The notes under the pieces: generated by a model
Databases searched by the model: none
What the model saw: only the letters and a program-made list of their open reading frames with translations
What the model was told of the DNA's origin: nothing
Shown here: in pieces, positions 1 through 8,969 of the stretch
Position numbering within the stretch: the stretch's first letter is position 1
How the letters are laid out: each line of letters begins with the position of its first letter
Made by a program: the position numbers and the translations under genes
Origin: CAWDVH01 sp963805705
Lineage (GTDB): Bacteria; Actinomycetota; Actinomycetes; Streptosporangiales; Streptosporangiaceae
Direction of reading: 5' to 3'
Length of the DNA stretch: 64,000 nt
NCBI GenBank assembly: GCA_963805705.1
Contig: CAWDVH010000005.1
Coordinates: 124,001-188,000 of the forward strand

Positions 1-320
1 CCTCACCGTCGAGGGGGACCTGGCCGCCGGGGGAGCGGCGTCGGTCACGGGGAACCTCAGCGTCAGCGGCAACGTCGGCCTGGGCGTGGCACCCGCCTCA
101 GCCAGGCTCAGCCTCGAAGGCGACCTGACCTTCACGAACACCACCGCCAGCACCATTTCCAGTGCCGCCCGGCTGCACATCTCGGGCGAGGAGCGCCTGT
201 ACCTGCTGAACAAGAGCGGGGTCATCGTCGGGAAGGAGTGGGGCGGTACCGGCGGCCTCACCGTCGAGGGGGACCTGGCCGCCGGGGGAGCGGCGTCGGT
301 CACGGGGAACCTCAGCGTCA
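1..320 (+). repeat. Exact 65-bp direct repeat inside the S74 fibre gene
   Basis: Bases 1-65 recur identically at 256-320, a 255-bp period that keeps the reading frame (85 codons). The identity spans the LTVEGDLAAGGAASVTGNLSV segment. The near-perfect DNA identity suggests recent module duplication or ongoing recombination within the fibre stalk. Confidence 0.85.
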
Positions 321-1489
321 CCGGCGCGGCGTCGGTCACGGGAATCCTCAGCGTCACCGGCAACGCCGGGCTCGGCACGGCGAAGCCATCGGCGCAGCTC
401 AGCGTGGTGGCGCCTAAGGCTAGCGAGATCACGGGCACGGCGCAGAGCCCGGTACTGCGCACGTCCGCGGGGACATTGGACACGGCCCAGGGTGGCGAAC
501 TGCCCCTGAGCAGCACCGGCCTGATCGTCGGCACGAACAGCGTCAGCCTCGGAGTCCGCGCGATCCGCACGGCGAAAGGGTCCGACTGGACCACGTCAGC
601 GCTCGGGCTGGGTATGGACGTGGACAATACCGTCCGCGCGGGCGCCGCCCTGTTCCTGCACGCCAACGGCAACGTCGGCATCGGATCGAGCAGCCCGAAC
701 AGCGACCTGCAGATCGGCGATTTCCAGTCCCGAAATAGATACCTGACGTTCAAGGTCGGCGGTGGCAATGCCTACAGCAGCGGGCTGAAGCTGTGGACCT
801 CCGCCGAGAACTTCGGCTATTCCATAGAATTCGACGAACGCACTACCACCGGCAATGGCCTGCACATCAGGACGCACGATACGCTGGTACCTGGCCAGAA
901 GAACGTTTACGCGGCGACAGACGGCACGTCCAGAATTTTCGTCGGCCGGAACGGCAACGTGGGCGTCGGCACGACGGCACCGACAACGCAACTCAGCGTC
1001 CAAGGCGACCTGAGCTTCTTGAACACCGGCGCCAGCACCATCTCCAGTGCCGGCCGTCTGCATATCTCCGGCCCGGAGCTGCTGTACCTGCTGAATATGA
1101 GCGGCGTCATCGTGGGCAAGGAATGGGGCGGCAACGGCAACCTCACTGTCGAGGGTGCGCTAAGCCAGGCCTCCGACGCGCGGCTCAAGAGAGGCATCAA
1201 GCGACTCGAAAGCACTCTCGACAAGCTGGCCGCGATCCGGGGCGTCACTTACATTCCCCGGCAGGTCGGCGAGACCGCCGGCCCGCTACCGGTCAAACGC
1301 GCGATCGGCGTGATCGCTCAGGAAGTCGAAGCCGTCTTTCCTGAGCTTGTGTCCACGATCGAAGGACGCCAGTACAAGGGAGTCGAGTACGGAGGTCTCA
1401 CCGCCGTACTCCTGGAGGCGGTGAAGGAACTCAAGGCCGCGCTCGACCCGCTCCTGGAGCGGGTCGCGGCGCTAGAAGCACGCGCATGA
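2..1489 (+). CDS. Peptidase S74-domain tail-fibre-like protein, 5' truncated by window edge
   Basis: The reading frame is open from base 2, so the true start lies before the window. A GTG at 86 is only an internal candidate. The C-terminal ~105 residues match the intramolecular chaperone autoprocessing domain (peptidase S74). The conserved SDARLKRGIKRL stretch supplies the Ser of the Ser-Lys dyad, followed by IGVIAQEVEAVFPEL and a YGGLTAVLLEAVKEL helix. In known members this domain trimerises beta-helical fibres and cleaves itself off. Upstream are Gly/Ser/Thr-rich beta repeats (LSVTG, NVGIG) and a ~50-residue module (GDL..STISSA.RLHISG..LYLLN..GVIVGKEWGG) present twice, at about 109-270 and 990-1150. 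The role is probably a trimeric fibre or adhesin (phage-tail-like or surface). No other structural phage gene follows, so the context does not decide. Confidence 0.8.
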   Translation, partial: LTVEGDLAAGGAASVTGNLSVSGNVGLGVAPASARLSLEGDLTFTNTTASTISSAARLHISGEERLYLLNKSGVIVGKEWGGTGGLTVEGDLAAGGAASVTGNLSVTGAASVTGILSVTGNAGLGTAKPSAQLSVVAPKASEITGTAQSPVLRTSAGTLDTAQGGELPLSSTGLIVGTNSVSLGVRAIRTAKGSDWTTSALGLGMDVDNTVRAGAALFLHANGNVGIGSSSPNSDLQIGDFQSRNRYLTFKVGGGNAYSSGLKLWTSAENFGYSIEFDERTTTGNGLHIRTHDTLVPGQKNVYAATDGTSRIFVGRNGNVGVGTTAPTTQLSVQGDLSFLNTGASTISSAGRLHISGPELLYLLNMSGVIVGKEWGGNGNLTVEGALSQASDARLKRGIKRLESTLDKLAAIRGVTYIPRQVGETAGPLPVKRAIGVIAQEVEAVFPELVSTIEGRQYKGVEYGGLTAVLLEAVKELKAALDPLLERVAALEARA

Positions 1490-1515
1490 GCCGACCATAG
1501 GAGGATGACGCGAAG

Positions 1516-1773
1516 GTGGAAGAATACTTGCCGCTGGCCCAGAGGCTGGACCAGCGCCTGACGGCGCTCAGGCAGGAACTCCAGGCCGGCCAGAGGATTC
1601 TGGCCGACCTGGACGCCCGGCGGCTCGACGCGCAGCAGACCTTGCTCCGTATCGGCGGCGCCGTCCAGGTCCTGGAAGAGCTACTGGCGGCGGAACTGGC
1701 CGCGGCAAACGGCGCGGCGTCGCCCGCGACAGCGGACACGGCCGGCTCGCTTACCGGCGCTGAATCCGGCTAG
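1516..1773 (+). CDS. Small coiled-coil protein (85 aa) after the S74 fibre gene
   Basis: An 85-residue protein with a GTG start and an AGGAGG ribosome site about 11 bases upstream. It lies 26 bases after the fibre gene, so the two are probably co-transcribed. Residues 5-65 are Leu/Gln/Arg/Glu-rich with heptad-like spacing (LAQRLDQRLTALRQEL, then DARRLDAQQTLLRIGG), predicting one long helix or coiled coil. The last ~20 residues are Ala/Ser/Thr-rich and probably disordered. I recognise no family. By position and shape it could be a fibre-assembly partner or trimerisation aid, but that is inference only. Confidence 0.65.
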   Translation: MEEYLPLAQRLDQRLTALRQELQAGQRILADLDARRLDAQQTLLRIGGAVQVLEELLAAELAAANGAASPATADTAGSLTGAESG

Positions 1774-1941
1774 TCCGGAGAGCCGCAGGCTTGGCTCCGG
1801 AGTTGGCAGTACTCGCCGATGAGGGCGGCCTGAGCTGCTGCCTGGCAGAGTTCGGTCAGCCGGACAGCGCGTGCCTCCTGGCGTCCTCAAGCTGGCCGCG
1901 GCCGGCGCCACGGCAACCGCGGAAACCCTCGCCGCGCCCGG

Positions 1942-2460
1942 TCAGCTCAGTGAGACCAGCAGATCCGCCAGCGACGGCCGGTAGACCAGATGCCCGCGGT
2001 CATCCAGGGTTCCCACCACCGACGTGACGCGCAGGGCGAATCCCGGGTACTGGCTGTCCCTGGACCGGATCAGCGCCTGGGTCAGGCTGCCCTTCCGGTT
2101 GGTCTCCGCCTCGGCCGGGCGAAGGTCATCCCGGCTGGCCGCGAACGCGTAGACGCAGCCGGCGGAATCGTCTAGCTTGGCCCCGCCCGCCGAGCCCCGC
2201 GTCATCATCCCGATAACCCGCTCGCCGGTCACCACGAGCTGGCCGAGTTTCCCGGCGGCCGTGCCGTCATCGCCCGACAGTTCCATGTACACCGCGAACC
2301 TCTCGTGCCGGGATGGCGCGGCGGCATCCGGGGCCGGGCTCAGCAGCAGCAGCGGCTTTCCGTCGTTTCCCGCGCCCAGCCGGAAATCGGCGTCGAGTTC
2401 CGCCGAATGGAACGGGAGAGCGGACAGATCCAGCATCAGATGGCTGGCTGTGAACGTCAC
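1942..2460 (-). CDS. Hypothetical protein (172 aa)
   Basis: Start chosen at the GTG at 2460 because a GGAGGA site lies just upstream; the open frame extends to 2661 but the extra residues are Arg-rich and look non-coding. The protein begins TFTASHLMLDLSALPFHSAE and alternates beta-like hydrophobic stretches with acidic turns. It has no signal peptide, membrane segment or recognisable motif. The C-terminus reads GHLVYRPSLADLLVSLS. I do not recognise the family. It lies downstream of lspA on the same strand with a 163-base gap, so co-transcription is possible. Confidence 0.6.
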   Translation of the reverse strand: MTFTASHLMLDLSALPFHSAELDADFRLGAGNDGKPLLLLSPAPDAAAPSRHERFAVYMELSGDDGTAAGKLGQLVVTGERVIGMMTRGSAGGAKLDDSAGCVYAFAASRDDLRPAEAETNRKGSLTQALIRSRDSQYPGFALRVTSVVGTLDDRGHLVYRPSLADLLVSLS

Positions 2461-2623
2461 CAAGTCCTCCGGGTCCTCGTGCCTGCTCCGCGCGGTTCCC
2501 CGCGCCTGGTCCCGATCATGGCCGGCGCGGCGCCGCAGCGGGGAATACCGCAACCTGGCCCGCCGCCGGCGGCGCACCGAAAGTGCCGTGGGAATACCGC
2601 GCCCGCCGACGACCAGGCAGCCA

Positions 2624-3166
2624 TCAGCCGAGCCGCTTTTCACCCGCGTGCTGGCCTTCACCGGCCGCCTTGGGCCTAGGTGACCGGTCCGCCGTCATCG
2701 TGACGCCACGCATCGCCAGCAGGATCCCGAGCACCACCCCGCAGGTCAGGCAGCTGTCGGCGATGTTGAAGGTGGCGAAGTGCTGCAGGTCGATGAAGTC
2801 GACGACGGCACCCCGGCCGAAGCCGGGCGCCCGCGCCAGCCGGTCGCACAGGTTCCCGGTGGCTCCCGCGAGCAGCAGGCCGAGCGCCACGGACCAGCCC
2901 ACGGAACACAGCCGGGCCGCCTTGACCGTGATCAGCACAATGGCGGCCACCGCCAGGCAGGTGAACAGCACCGTCTGGGTGGGCGCCGAGGAGAAGGCCG
3001 CGCCGGGATTCCGGGACACGTCGATGGTCAGCACCCGGCCGATCAGATGGACGGGCGGCTTGCCCTCGGCCGCTGCGACCATCACCGCCTTCGTCCCCTG
3101 ATCGAGGCCGATGCCGAGCAGCGCCGTCCCCGTGAACACAGCGACGCAACGACCGCTTGAAGGCAT
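2624..3166 (-). CDS. lspA: Lipoprotein signal peptidase (signal peptidase II)
   Basis: Aspartic membrane protease that cleaves prolipoproteins just before the lipidated cysteine. The 180-residue length is normal for the family. It has four hydrophobic segments and the family signatures: LDQGTKAV near the N-terminus, SRNPGAAFS, GNLCDRL with the first catalytic Asp, and FNIADS with the second. ATG at 3166 was chosen because the upstream extension is Arg-rich and lacks hydrophobic character; no clear Shine-Dalgarno is visible. It is not beside ileS or an rlu gene, the common arrangement, so this may be an accessory copy. Lipoproteins encoded nearby (7590, 16407) would be substrates of any such enzyme. 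Confidence 0.9.
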   Translation of the reverse strand: MPSSGRCVAVFTGTALLGIGLDQGTKAVMVAAAEGKPPVHLIGRVLTIDVSRNPGAAFSSAPTQTVLFTCLAVAAIVLITVKAARLCSVGWSVALGLLLAGATGNLCDRLARAPGFGRGAVVDFIDLQHFATFNIADSCLTCGVVLGILLAMRGVTMTADRSPRPKAAGEGQHAGEKRLG

Positions 3167-3413
3167 GCGGCCAGTATGGCAAGCGGGGGGGAATAACCGT
3201 TGCGCCACCTGGCCGCGGCCGATATGACCTCGCCAACGTGGTTTCCGTGACAGCCGTCCAGTCCGATGCCGATCTTGACCGGTGGCGCCAGGTCCGGATC
3301 GCGGTAGTCCCCGGTGAGCGAGCGCGCACCTATGGCATTGCCCCATGTGACAGGCTTAACTGGTGCATGTCGTGTCACCTGGAGCATCCGGGCGCCGTAG
3401 GAACGCCAGCCGA

Positions 3414-4244
3414 ATGCCCTTGTTCTGCGGCACTTCCCTGGCCGAGCGCATCGAGCGGGTCGAGGCGCAGCTCATCGCCAAGGCTAGTGAGGCGGCCCGG
3501 CGCCGGTCGGCAGGCACCGCGGGCTTCACGATCCCCATTGCTGGCGGCGTGGCGAGCTTCGCCGAGGAGGGCTCGCCGTTCAACAAGGTGGCCGGCCTCG
3601 GCTTCGGCGGCATACCGGGCCCGGCCGCCCTGGCCGAGATCGAGCGGGCCTTCAGTGCCTGCGGTGCGCCGGTGCAGATCGAGCTCGCCCACCTCGCGGA
3701 TCCCATGATCGGTGCCTTGCTGACTGAACGGGGCTATCGGCTCGTGTCCTTCGAGAACGTGCTCGGCCTCGCCCTCAGCGGCGAGTCTGAGCGGGACGTG
3801 CCGCCCGGGATCGAGGTTCGGCCCAGCGGCACGGACGAGTTCGGGTCCTGGCTTGAGGTCCAGATCGAGGGCGTTGCGCACCCCGACACCCAGGGAGTTC
3901 CCTGGCACGAGGAGTTCCCCCGCGAGGTCATCGAGCAGGCCGAGCGGGATTTCGCAGCGGCCGGCGTCATGCGCTACGCCGCGCTGCACGATGGGGTCAT
4001 GGCCGGCGGTGCCAGCTTCCATCTGGCCGAAGGTGTCGCGCAGCTCACTGGCGCGGCGACCGCGCCCGCCCACCGACGCCTGGGCATCCAGACCGCGCTG
4101 CTCTCGGCCCGGCTCGCCGATGCCGCAGCGGCCGGCTGCGACATTGCCGTCGTCACGACACAGCCAGGATCCAGGTCGCAGCAGAACGTGCAGCGCCAGG
4201 GCTTCGATCTGCTCTATACCCGCGCCATCCTGGTCAAGCCCTGA
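3414..4244 (+). CDS. GNAT family N-acetyltransferase
   Basis: A 276-residue protein. The second half carries the GNAT acetyl-CoA fold: YAALHDGVMAGGASF (beta4), then TAPAHRRLGIQTALL, which corresponds to motif A (R/Q-x-x-G-x-G/A). It is followed by DIAVVTTQPGSRSQQNVQRQGF, the usual beta6/alpha4 end. The first half (SLAERIERVEAQLIAKASEA onward) is a degenerate N-terminal half seen in larger actinobacterial GNATs. ATG 3414 fits the family N-terminus best; GTG 3363 is an in-frame alternative that adds 17 Arg/Ser-rich residues. The substrate is unknown. It diverges from lspA and is followed by a VOC gene on the same strand. Confidence 0.8.
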   Translation: MPLFCGTSLAERIERVEAQLIAKASEAARRRSAGTAGFTIPIAGGVASFAEEGSPFNKVAGLGFGGIPGPAALAEIERAFSACGAPVQIELAHLADPMIGALLTERGYRLVSFENVLGLALSGESERDVPPGIEVRPSGTDEFGSWLEVQIEGVAHPDTQGVPWHEEFPREVIEQAERDFAAAGVMRYAALHDGVMAGGASFHLAEGVAQLTGAATAPAHRRLGIQTALLSARLADAAAAGCDIAVVTTQPGSRSQQNVQRQGFDLLYTRAILVKP

Positions 4245-4394
4245 GCCCGCAGGCTCCTCCGGGGACCGGCCGCGCCGAGGACCACGCCCGCAGAGGTTGA
4301 ATCCGCGCAGGCCGGCGGCGTGAGCTGTGGCGGCGAGGAGGCGGGCTTGGACGATGCCGGTGGCAGGGCCCCTCGGTTCAGCGATGATGAGGCC

Positions 4395-4796
4395 ATGCAG
4401 CCTGTTCCGGCGAGTCATCTGCGTATTGCCCGGCCCAGTCATGACCTGCGCGCATCGGAGCGGTTCTGGGTCGGGGGCCTCGGGCTCGAAGTGTTGTTCC
4501 GGGTTGATGACCAAGCGGACGGTGGCCATGCGCTGCTGATGGTGGGCTGGCCCGGCGCCGCCTGGCATCTTGAGCTCGTCGGCGACCCAGAGGATGAGAC
4601 ACCGGCGTCGCCCACCGAAGAGGACCTGCTGGTTCTCTATGTCGGTGGTGAGGTGGATGCGGAGCTGGTGGGCCGCTTGGTCGAGGCGGGCGGCGTGCGG
4701 GTCGCCGCCCGCAATCCGTACTGGGACCAGTGGGGTGTCACCCTCGCAGATCCGGATGGATACCGGCTCGTCTTGTCCACTCTCTCCTGGCCCTGA
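4395..4796 (+). CDS. VOC (glyoxalase/bleomycin-resistance fold) protein
   Basis: A 133-residue single-domain vicinal-oxygen-chelate protein. It reads as two beta-alpha-beta-beta-beta units: RPSHDLRASERFWVGGLGLE at the start, GGHALLMVG and WHLELVG strands, then WGVTLADPDGYRLVLS at the end, the typical last strand. Start at ATG 4395 restores the usual N-terminus; an upstream in-frame start at 4320 would add 25 poorly conserved residues. Members of this fold bind metal or small molecules (lyases, dioxygenases, drug-binding proteins). The activity here cannot be assigned. Confidence 0.8.
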   Translation: MQPVPASHLRIARPSHDLRASERFWVGGLGLEVLFRVDDQADGGHALLMVGWPGAAWHLELVGDPEDETPASPTEEDLLVLYVGGEVDAELVGRLVEAGGVRVAARNPYWDQWGVTLADPDGYRLVLSTLSWP

Positions 4797-4812
4797 CGGG
4801 GTACAGACCTCG

Positions 4813-7281
4813 TCAGCAGCCGGGGGCCGCGCCGTGCCGCGGGGCGTAGATGATGACGGACTGGTTCTGGTAGACGGCCTGGTACCGCTGCGGATCCTGG
4901 GCGAAGGCGCCGTAGTTCGCCTCGTTGGTCTGCCGGTACAAGAAGACAAACCGGACGTCGTCGGCGGCGAGGATGCGGCCCGACGAGCAGGCGGCCGGGT
5001 TCAGCAGGACCTGACGGGAGTCCAGCAGGGGGCCGCGTCCAGCCGTCGGCAGGGACCGGGGATGCTCGATCCGGGCCTCCGGGTAGGACTGCAGGCCGAC
5101 GTAGCCGCCCATGGCCAGGACCGCCCGGTTGGTGAGGCCGCGGTTCAGGTCAGGCGTCGAGATGATCGTGCCGCCGGTGTTGTGCCGGTGCAGCCAGGCG
5201 CCCGCGGCCGCGACCGGGCGGGGGAGCACCTCGCGGGACGGGGCGCTGTCGGCCCGCAGGTCGGAGCCGGCCTGGACCGCGCCGATTACGACGACGACGG
5301 CCGCGGCCATTACGGCAGCCGCCGGCGGCCGGCGCAGCCGGGACCAGTCGAGCAGGCGCCGGTCGAGTGGGGTGTCCGCGTGACTGGCTTTGTCGCTCGC
5401 GACGACGGGGCTGGCCAGCATGGTGCCCACGTGCCCGTGGCCGGCCAAGACGGGGTCGTCCGCGAGCACGTCGGGGGGCAGCAGGTCGGTCGGCGGCGGG
5501 CTGGCCAGGATCGGGCCACCGCGTCGGGCCAGCACCGGCCAGGCCAGTGCCGACCGGGCCAGCGCGGGCCAGGTTCGCATCGGCCAAGTCAGTGCCGGCC
5601 GGGCCTGGGCGGGCTGGACCAGGGACGTGAGGACCATCCCCAGCCCGAGGGCCGCCAGGATGGACAGCGGGGCGCCGACGTCGCGCTCGAAGCGCTGGGG
5701 GAAGCCGTCGACGGCGGTCCGGCTGCCGAGGTACATGACGGCGCACCACAGCAGCAGGGTCAGCGTGGTGGCCACATGGTCGGGGCGGCGCAGGTAGCGG
5801 ACGGCAACGGCCAGAGCGGCGAAGCCGAACACGCCCAGCCAGATGACCGGGGAGCCTACCCAGGCCAGCAGGCGCCGAGCACTCAGCACGGACTGACTGC
5901 CGACGTCTAGGCGGACCTGCGAGCCAGTGATCCCGTGTCCGGACAGCAGCGGGCCCAGGCCGTAGATGTGCCAGGCGTAGATCAGCGACAGGACGCCGAG
6001 CCCGGCCAGCGACAGGGTGAGCGTCAGCGCGGTCCGGCGGCCCTGCGAGCCGGCCCGCAGGGCCAGGTAGGGCAGGCAGACGACCGCCACGGCGGCCAGC
6101 AGCAGGACCAGGTACAGGGTGCCCACCGAGTGGAACAGCACGACGGCGGCGCCGACCACCGTGACCAGCAGGCCCGCCCGGGCCGACGGCGCCTGGTAGA
6201 GGGTGACCAGCCCGGCGACGACCATGACCATCAGGAAGAAGGCCGCCAGCAGGTCGGGGTACAGGCCGCCGGCGAAGCTCACGTACGGGCCGATCAGCAC
6301 CAGGCCCGACAGGGCGGCAGCGGCCAGGCCGTACTCCCAGCCCCACAGCCGGGTCGCCAGCGCGTATGCGGCCAGAGTGGTCAGCAGCAGCAGGGCGGGC
6401 ATCACGACCGGGAACAGCGACAGGGGCGGCAGCCCGGAGAGCCGGCCGATGACCGCGCTCAGCGTCGAGAAGCCGGGCGGGTAGATCAGGTAGGTCGCGT
6501 ACGAGCCATGCGCGAGCATCTGCTCGGCCATGACCGCATGCGAGAACTGGTCCTGGCCGCGCACGAACGGCCAGTCGTGCCCGACGACCCCGGCGTAGCC
6601 GCGCACCGCGGTGAGCACGAGGATCACCGCCAGCGCCGGTGCCCGCACGGCCCGGCCCAGCAGCGGGCGGGCCGCGACGGACGGGCTGGCCGCGGGCTGG
6701 GGCGCCGCGTCGGCGGGACTGTCGGTGGCGGGGTCGCGGGCGGCGGGGTCGCGGGCGGCCGTGCCGCGGGTGGCGAGCCCGGCGACGGCGACCGCCACCA
6801 GGATCACGGTCAGCAGCCAGCCCGGCGCGGGCAGGCCCAGGGACACGGCCAGGGCGAGCGCGAGGCCGACGATTAGCAGCGCCAGGACGCGGGGATCGCG
6901 GACGGCACGGGGACGCGGCAGCGCCGGGGCGGCCGATCCGCCCGCCGGGCCCCAGATCCGGCAGGCCAGCGCGCCCGACCCGGCGACGGCGACGACGCTG
7001 GCCAGCGCGATCAGCAGCGAGACGCCGGTGCCCGTCAGCCGGGCCAGCAGGACCGCGATCGCCGGGACCGTCGCCATCGAGATGGCCGCCGAGTAGGCGA
7101 TCCGCTCGGCCAGGCCGTCGGTCCGGCGCACGAAGCCGGCCCAGAAATAGCCGGGCAGCACTCCAGCGATCACGGCGGCCAGCAGCCCGCGGGCCAGATC
7201 CATGATCAACGCTGCCGATATCAATGCAGCTACCGCCGTCCACCGGAGAATTCGTAGCGGAGAGTTCAGAACTCTGATCAA
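4813..7281 (-). CDS. Large polytopic membrane protein, GT-C-like (DUF6541-type)
   Basis: An 822-residue membrane protein with about 14 hydrophobic segments and an extracytoplasmic C-terminal domain of ~130 residues. A GHDWPFVRGQDQFSHAVMA stretch after the first membrane block, followed by YLIYPPGFS, resembles the Asp-rich first loop of GT-C glycosyltransferases and the actinobacterial DUF6541 family, which are linked to cell-envelope polysaccharide. Just after that block is a Pro/Ala/Asp-rich linker (about residues 165-205). A second low-complexity linker around residues 570-600 contains imperfect ARPALTWP / RTWPALAR / SALAWPVLAR repeats. The start is a TTG at 7281 with AGGCGG upstream. It ends 16 bases from the convergent VOC gene. 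The substrate is unknown. Confidence 0.75.
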   Translation of the reverse strand: MIRVLNSPLRILRWTAVAALISAALIMDLARGLLAAVIAGVLPGYFWAGFVRRTDGLAERIAYSAAISMATVPAIAVLLARLTGTGVSLLIALASVVAVAGSGALACRIWGPAGGSAAPALPRPRAVRDPRVLALLIVGLALALAVSLGLPAPGWLLTVILVAVAVAGLATRGTAARDPAARDPATDSPADAAPQPAASPSVAARPLLGRAVRAPALAVILVLTAVRGYAGVVGHDWPFVRGQDQFSHAVMAEQMLAHGSYATYLIYPPGFSTLSAVIGRLSGLPPLSLFPVVMPALLLLTTLAAYALATRLWGWEYGLAAAALSGLVLIGPYVSFAGGLYPDLLAAFFLMVMVVAGLVTLYQAPSARAGLLVTVVGAAVVLFHSVGTLYLVLLLAAVAVVCLPYLALRAGSQGRRTALTLTLSLAGLGVLSLIYAWHIYGLGPLLSGHGITGSQVRLDVGSQSVLSARRLLAWVGSPVIWLGVFGFAALAVAVRYLRRPDHVATTLTLLLWCAVMYLGSRTAVDGFPQRFERDVGAPLSILAALGLGMVLTSLVQPAQARPALTWPMRTWPALARSALAWPVLARRGGPILASPPPTDLLPPDVLADDPVLAGHGHVGTMLASPVVASDKASHADTPLDRRLLDWSRLRRPPAAAVMAAAVVVVIGAVQAGSDLRADSAPSREVLPRPVAAAGAWLHRHNTGGTIISTPDLNRGLTNRAVLAMGGYVGLQSYPEARIEHPRSLPTAGRGPLLDSRQVLLNPAACSSGRILAADDVRFVFLYRQTNEANYGAFAQDPQRYQAVYQNQSVIIYAPRHGAAPGC

Positions 7282-7589
7282 TCCGCCTGAGTTGATCCTG
7301 ATTCGATCCAGGGACGATACCTCATTCGGTCACCGGGCAACGGCATAAGCTCTCCGCCCAGATCGCGTCGTCAGATGACGTCATACGTTCTGAATCTTGC
7401 CTGCGGCGCAGCTACATCGGTACCCGCTACCTGGTCACCGACGACCTGTAGGCAGCCATGCAGGAGACGAATCGGGATCTTTCGGCGGGGTCTGAGCTGC
7501 GTCCGCTGGGCCGAGGCCCCTGCGGGCTGCTTCATGATCCGGAGCCTGCTGACCCATCGGTGACGCGCATACTGCGGGATCATGAAGCC
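7282..7589. other. Divergent intergenic region (308 bases)
   Basis: Separates the minus-strand membrane-protein gene from the plus-strand SGNH hydrolase and must hold both promoters. I see no clear hairpin, repeat or small gene in it. One short open frame ending at about 7451 (LRRSYIGTRYLVTDDL) may be a gene relic but is too short to assign. Confidence 0.4.
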
Positions 7590-8528
7590 GTGCGATCTCT
7601 CCGGCCGGCCATCGTCCTGCTGGGTGCCGGCATGCTCGGCGTGGCTGTCATTGCCGCGTGCGGCGCCCCCGGCCAGCCAGTGAATCCGCCGGGCCAGCCC
7701 AGCTCCCAGCCGGGCCCGTCCGTGCCGCCCGGGTCGCAGTCCGGCCGGCCGAGCTACTACGTGTCCCTGGGCGACTCGCTGGCTCAGGGAGTCCAGCCGG
7801 ACCTGGCCGGACGGGGCGTTGCTACCCGCTACGGCTACCCCGACCAGCTCGCCACGACGTTGCGGCGCCGCGATCCGGGCTTGCAGCTCGTGAAGCTCGG
7901 CTGCCCGGGCGAGACCACGACCACCATGATCGGTGGCAGGCACTGCCCCTATGCCGCCGGTTCCCAGCTCGCCGCCGCCGTCCGGTTCCTGCGCGCTCAC
8001 CAGGGCCAGGTCGACCTGATCACGATCGACATCGGCGCCAACGATCCGAATTCCTGCTTCCGCCCGGTGATCGTCGGCCCGATCCCGCCTTGCGTGGCCG
8101 TACCTGTCCTGGCGACCGCCGCGAATCTCGCGAAGATCATGACTGCGCTGCGCTCGGCGGCCGGGAGCCGGGTCACCATCATCGGGATGACCTATTACGT
8201 TCCCGGGCTAGCCGAATGGCGCGATGGCCTGGCCGGCCGCCGTTATGCGCGGCTCAGCGAGCGGGCCGCGCTGGCCTTCAACCGGATGCTGGTCAGGGTC
8301 TACACGTCGTTCGGCGCCCGCGTAGCCGAGGTCGCCAGCGCCTACGGCAGTACGGACTTCGCCCACCCGGCCGAGGTGACGGGACTGGGCTTGCTACCCC
8401 GCAATGTAGCCGCCGTATGCGCGTGGAGCTGGATCTGCGCCGTGCCTCCGCGCGGGCCGGACGAGCATCCGAACACGGCCGGATACGTCGTGATCGCCCG
8501 CGCCTTCCTGGCCGCTGATCAGCGGTGA
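7590..8528 (+). CDS. SGNH/GDSL-family hydrolase, lipoprotein
   Basis: A 312-residue exported esterase/lipase-like protein. With the GTG start at 7590 the N-terminus is Arg-flanked and hydrophobic and ends in a lipobox (V-I-A-A-C, Cys at about residue 24), so it should be lipidated and anchored to the outer face of the membrane. A Pro/Gln/Ser linker follows. The catalytic blocks are in order: SLGDSLAQG (block I Ser), GCPGET (block II Gly), GANDPN (block III Asn) and DEHPNTAGY (block V Asp and His). Six or more Cys in the domain suggest disulfides, as in Streptomyces SGNH lipases. The substrate is not predictable. Confidence 0.88.
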   Translation: MRSLRPAIVLLGAGMLGVAVIAACGAPGQPVNPPGQPSSQPGPSVPPGSQSGRPSYYVSLGDSLAQGVQPDLAGRGVATRYGYPDQLATTLRRRDPGLQLVKLGCPGETTTTMIGGRHCPYAAGSQLAAAVRFLRAHQGQVDLITIDIGANDPNSCFRPVIVGPIPPCVAVPVLATAANLAKIMTALRSAAGSRVTIIGMTYYVPGLAEWRDGLAGRRYARLSERAALAFNRMLVRVYTSFGARVAEVASAYGSTDFAHPAEVTGLGLLPRNVAAVCAWSWICAVPPRGPDEHPNTAGYVVIARAFLAADQR

Positions 8529-8579
8529 GGCAGGACTCAGAGATCCCGAAGTCCCTGGCTATCTGCGCCAGCGGGGCGC

Positions 8580-8969
8580 TTACAGGGCAATCAGGCCGAT
8601 GATGGCCGCTCCGTGAGCTCCGAGCCATCCCGCCAGGGTCTGCAGCGGGCCGATCAGCGCGGCGCCCGCCGTTGCCAGCGATCCGGCGTCGGTAAGCAGC
8701 TTGACGAGCCGTTTGAGCGGGCCGGCCGCCCGTTCCTTGTCTGGCTCGGGTGCGTGTACTGCTGCGTCGATCTCCGCGACCCGGGCTCGCGCCTCGGCCG
8801 CTGTGGCATCGTCGAGGGCGGCGCCCGCCAGTGCGTCCCGCAGGTGGTGTACTGCGCGCTGTGCGTCCGCGCTAGTGATCACGGTCCCGTGCTGGCCGCC
8901 GTAGACCACCTGGTCGCCGTCGACGTTGTTGATCACGGCGGCGTGCTGGTTCTCTATGTGGGGGCTCAT
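8580..8969 (-). CDS. Small protein with N-terminal INNVD-x-DQ motif, coupled to the FHA gene
   Basis: A 129-residue protein. Its ATG (8969-8967) overlaps the stop of the FHA gene as ATGA, and an AGGAGA site precedes it, so translation is coupled. Residues 4-20 read HIENQHAAVINNVDGDQ, then a Gly-rich turn (VVYGGQHG). The FHA neighbour carries nearly the same sequence just before its first membrane segment. After that come two amphipathic helices (about residues 30-75) and a hydrophobic C-terminal third (SLATAGAALIGPLQTLAGWL, then AAIIGLIAL) that could insert in or associate with a membrane. Similar short N-x-x-x-D-Q/G motifs occur in actinobacterial conflict and effector proteins, but I cannot name the family. 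Confidence 0.75.
   Translation of the reverse strand: MSPHIENQHAAVINNVDGDQVVYGGQHGTVITSADAQRAVHHLRDALAGAALDDATAAEARARVAEIDAAVHAPEPDKERAAGPLKRLVKLLTDAGSLATAGAALIGPLQTLAGWLGAHGAAIIGLIAL

Noticed and set aside
4570..6876. Long Gly/Gln/Arg-rich plus-strand frames
   Set aside because: They lie opposite the large membrane-protein gene and show the low-complexity pattern expected of high-GC shadow frames.
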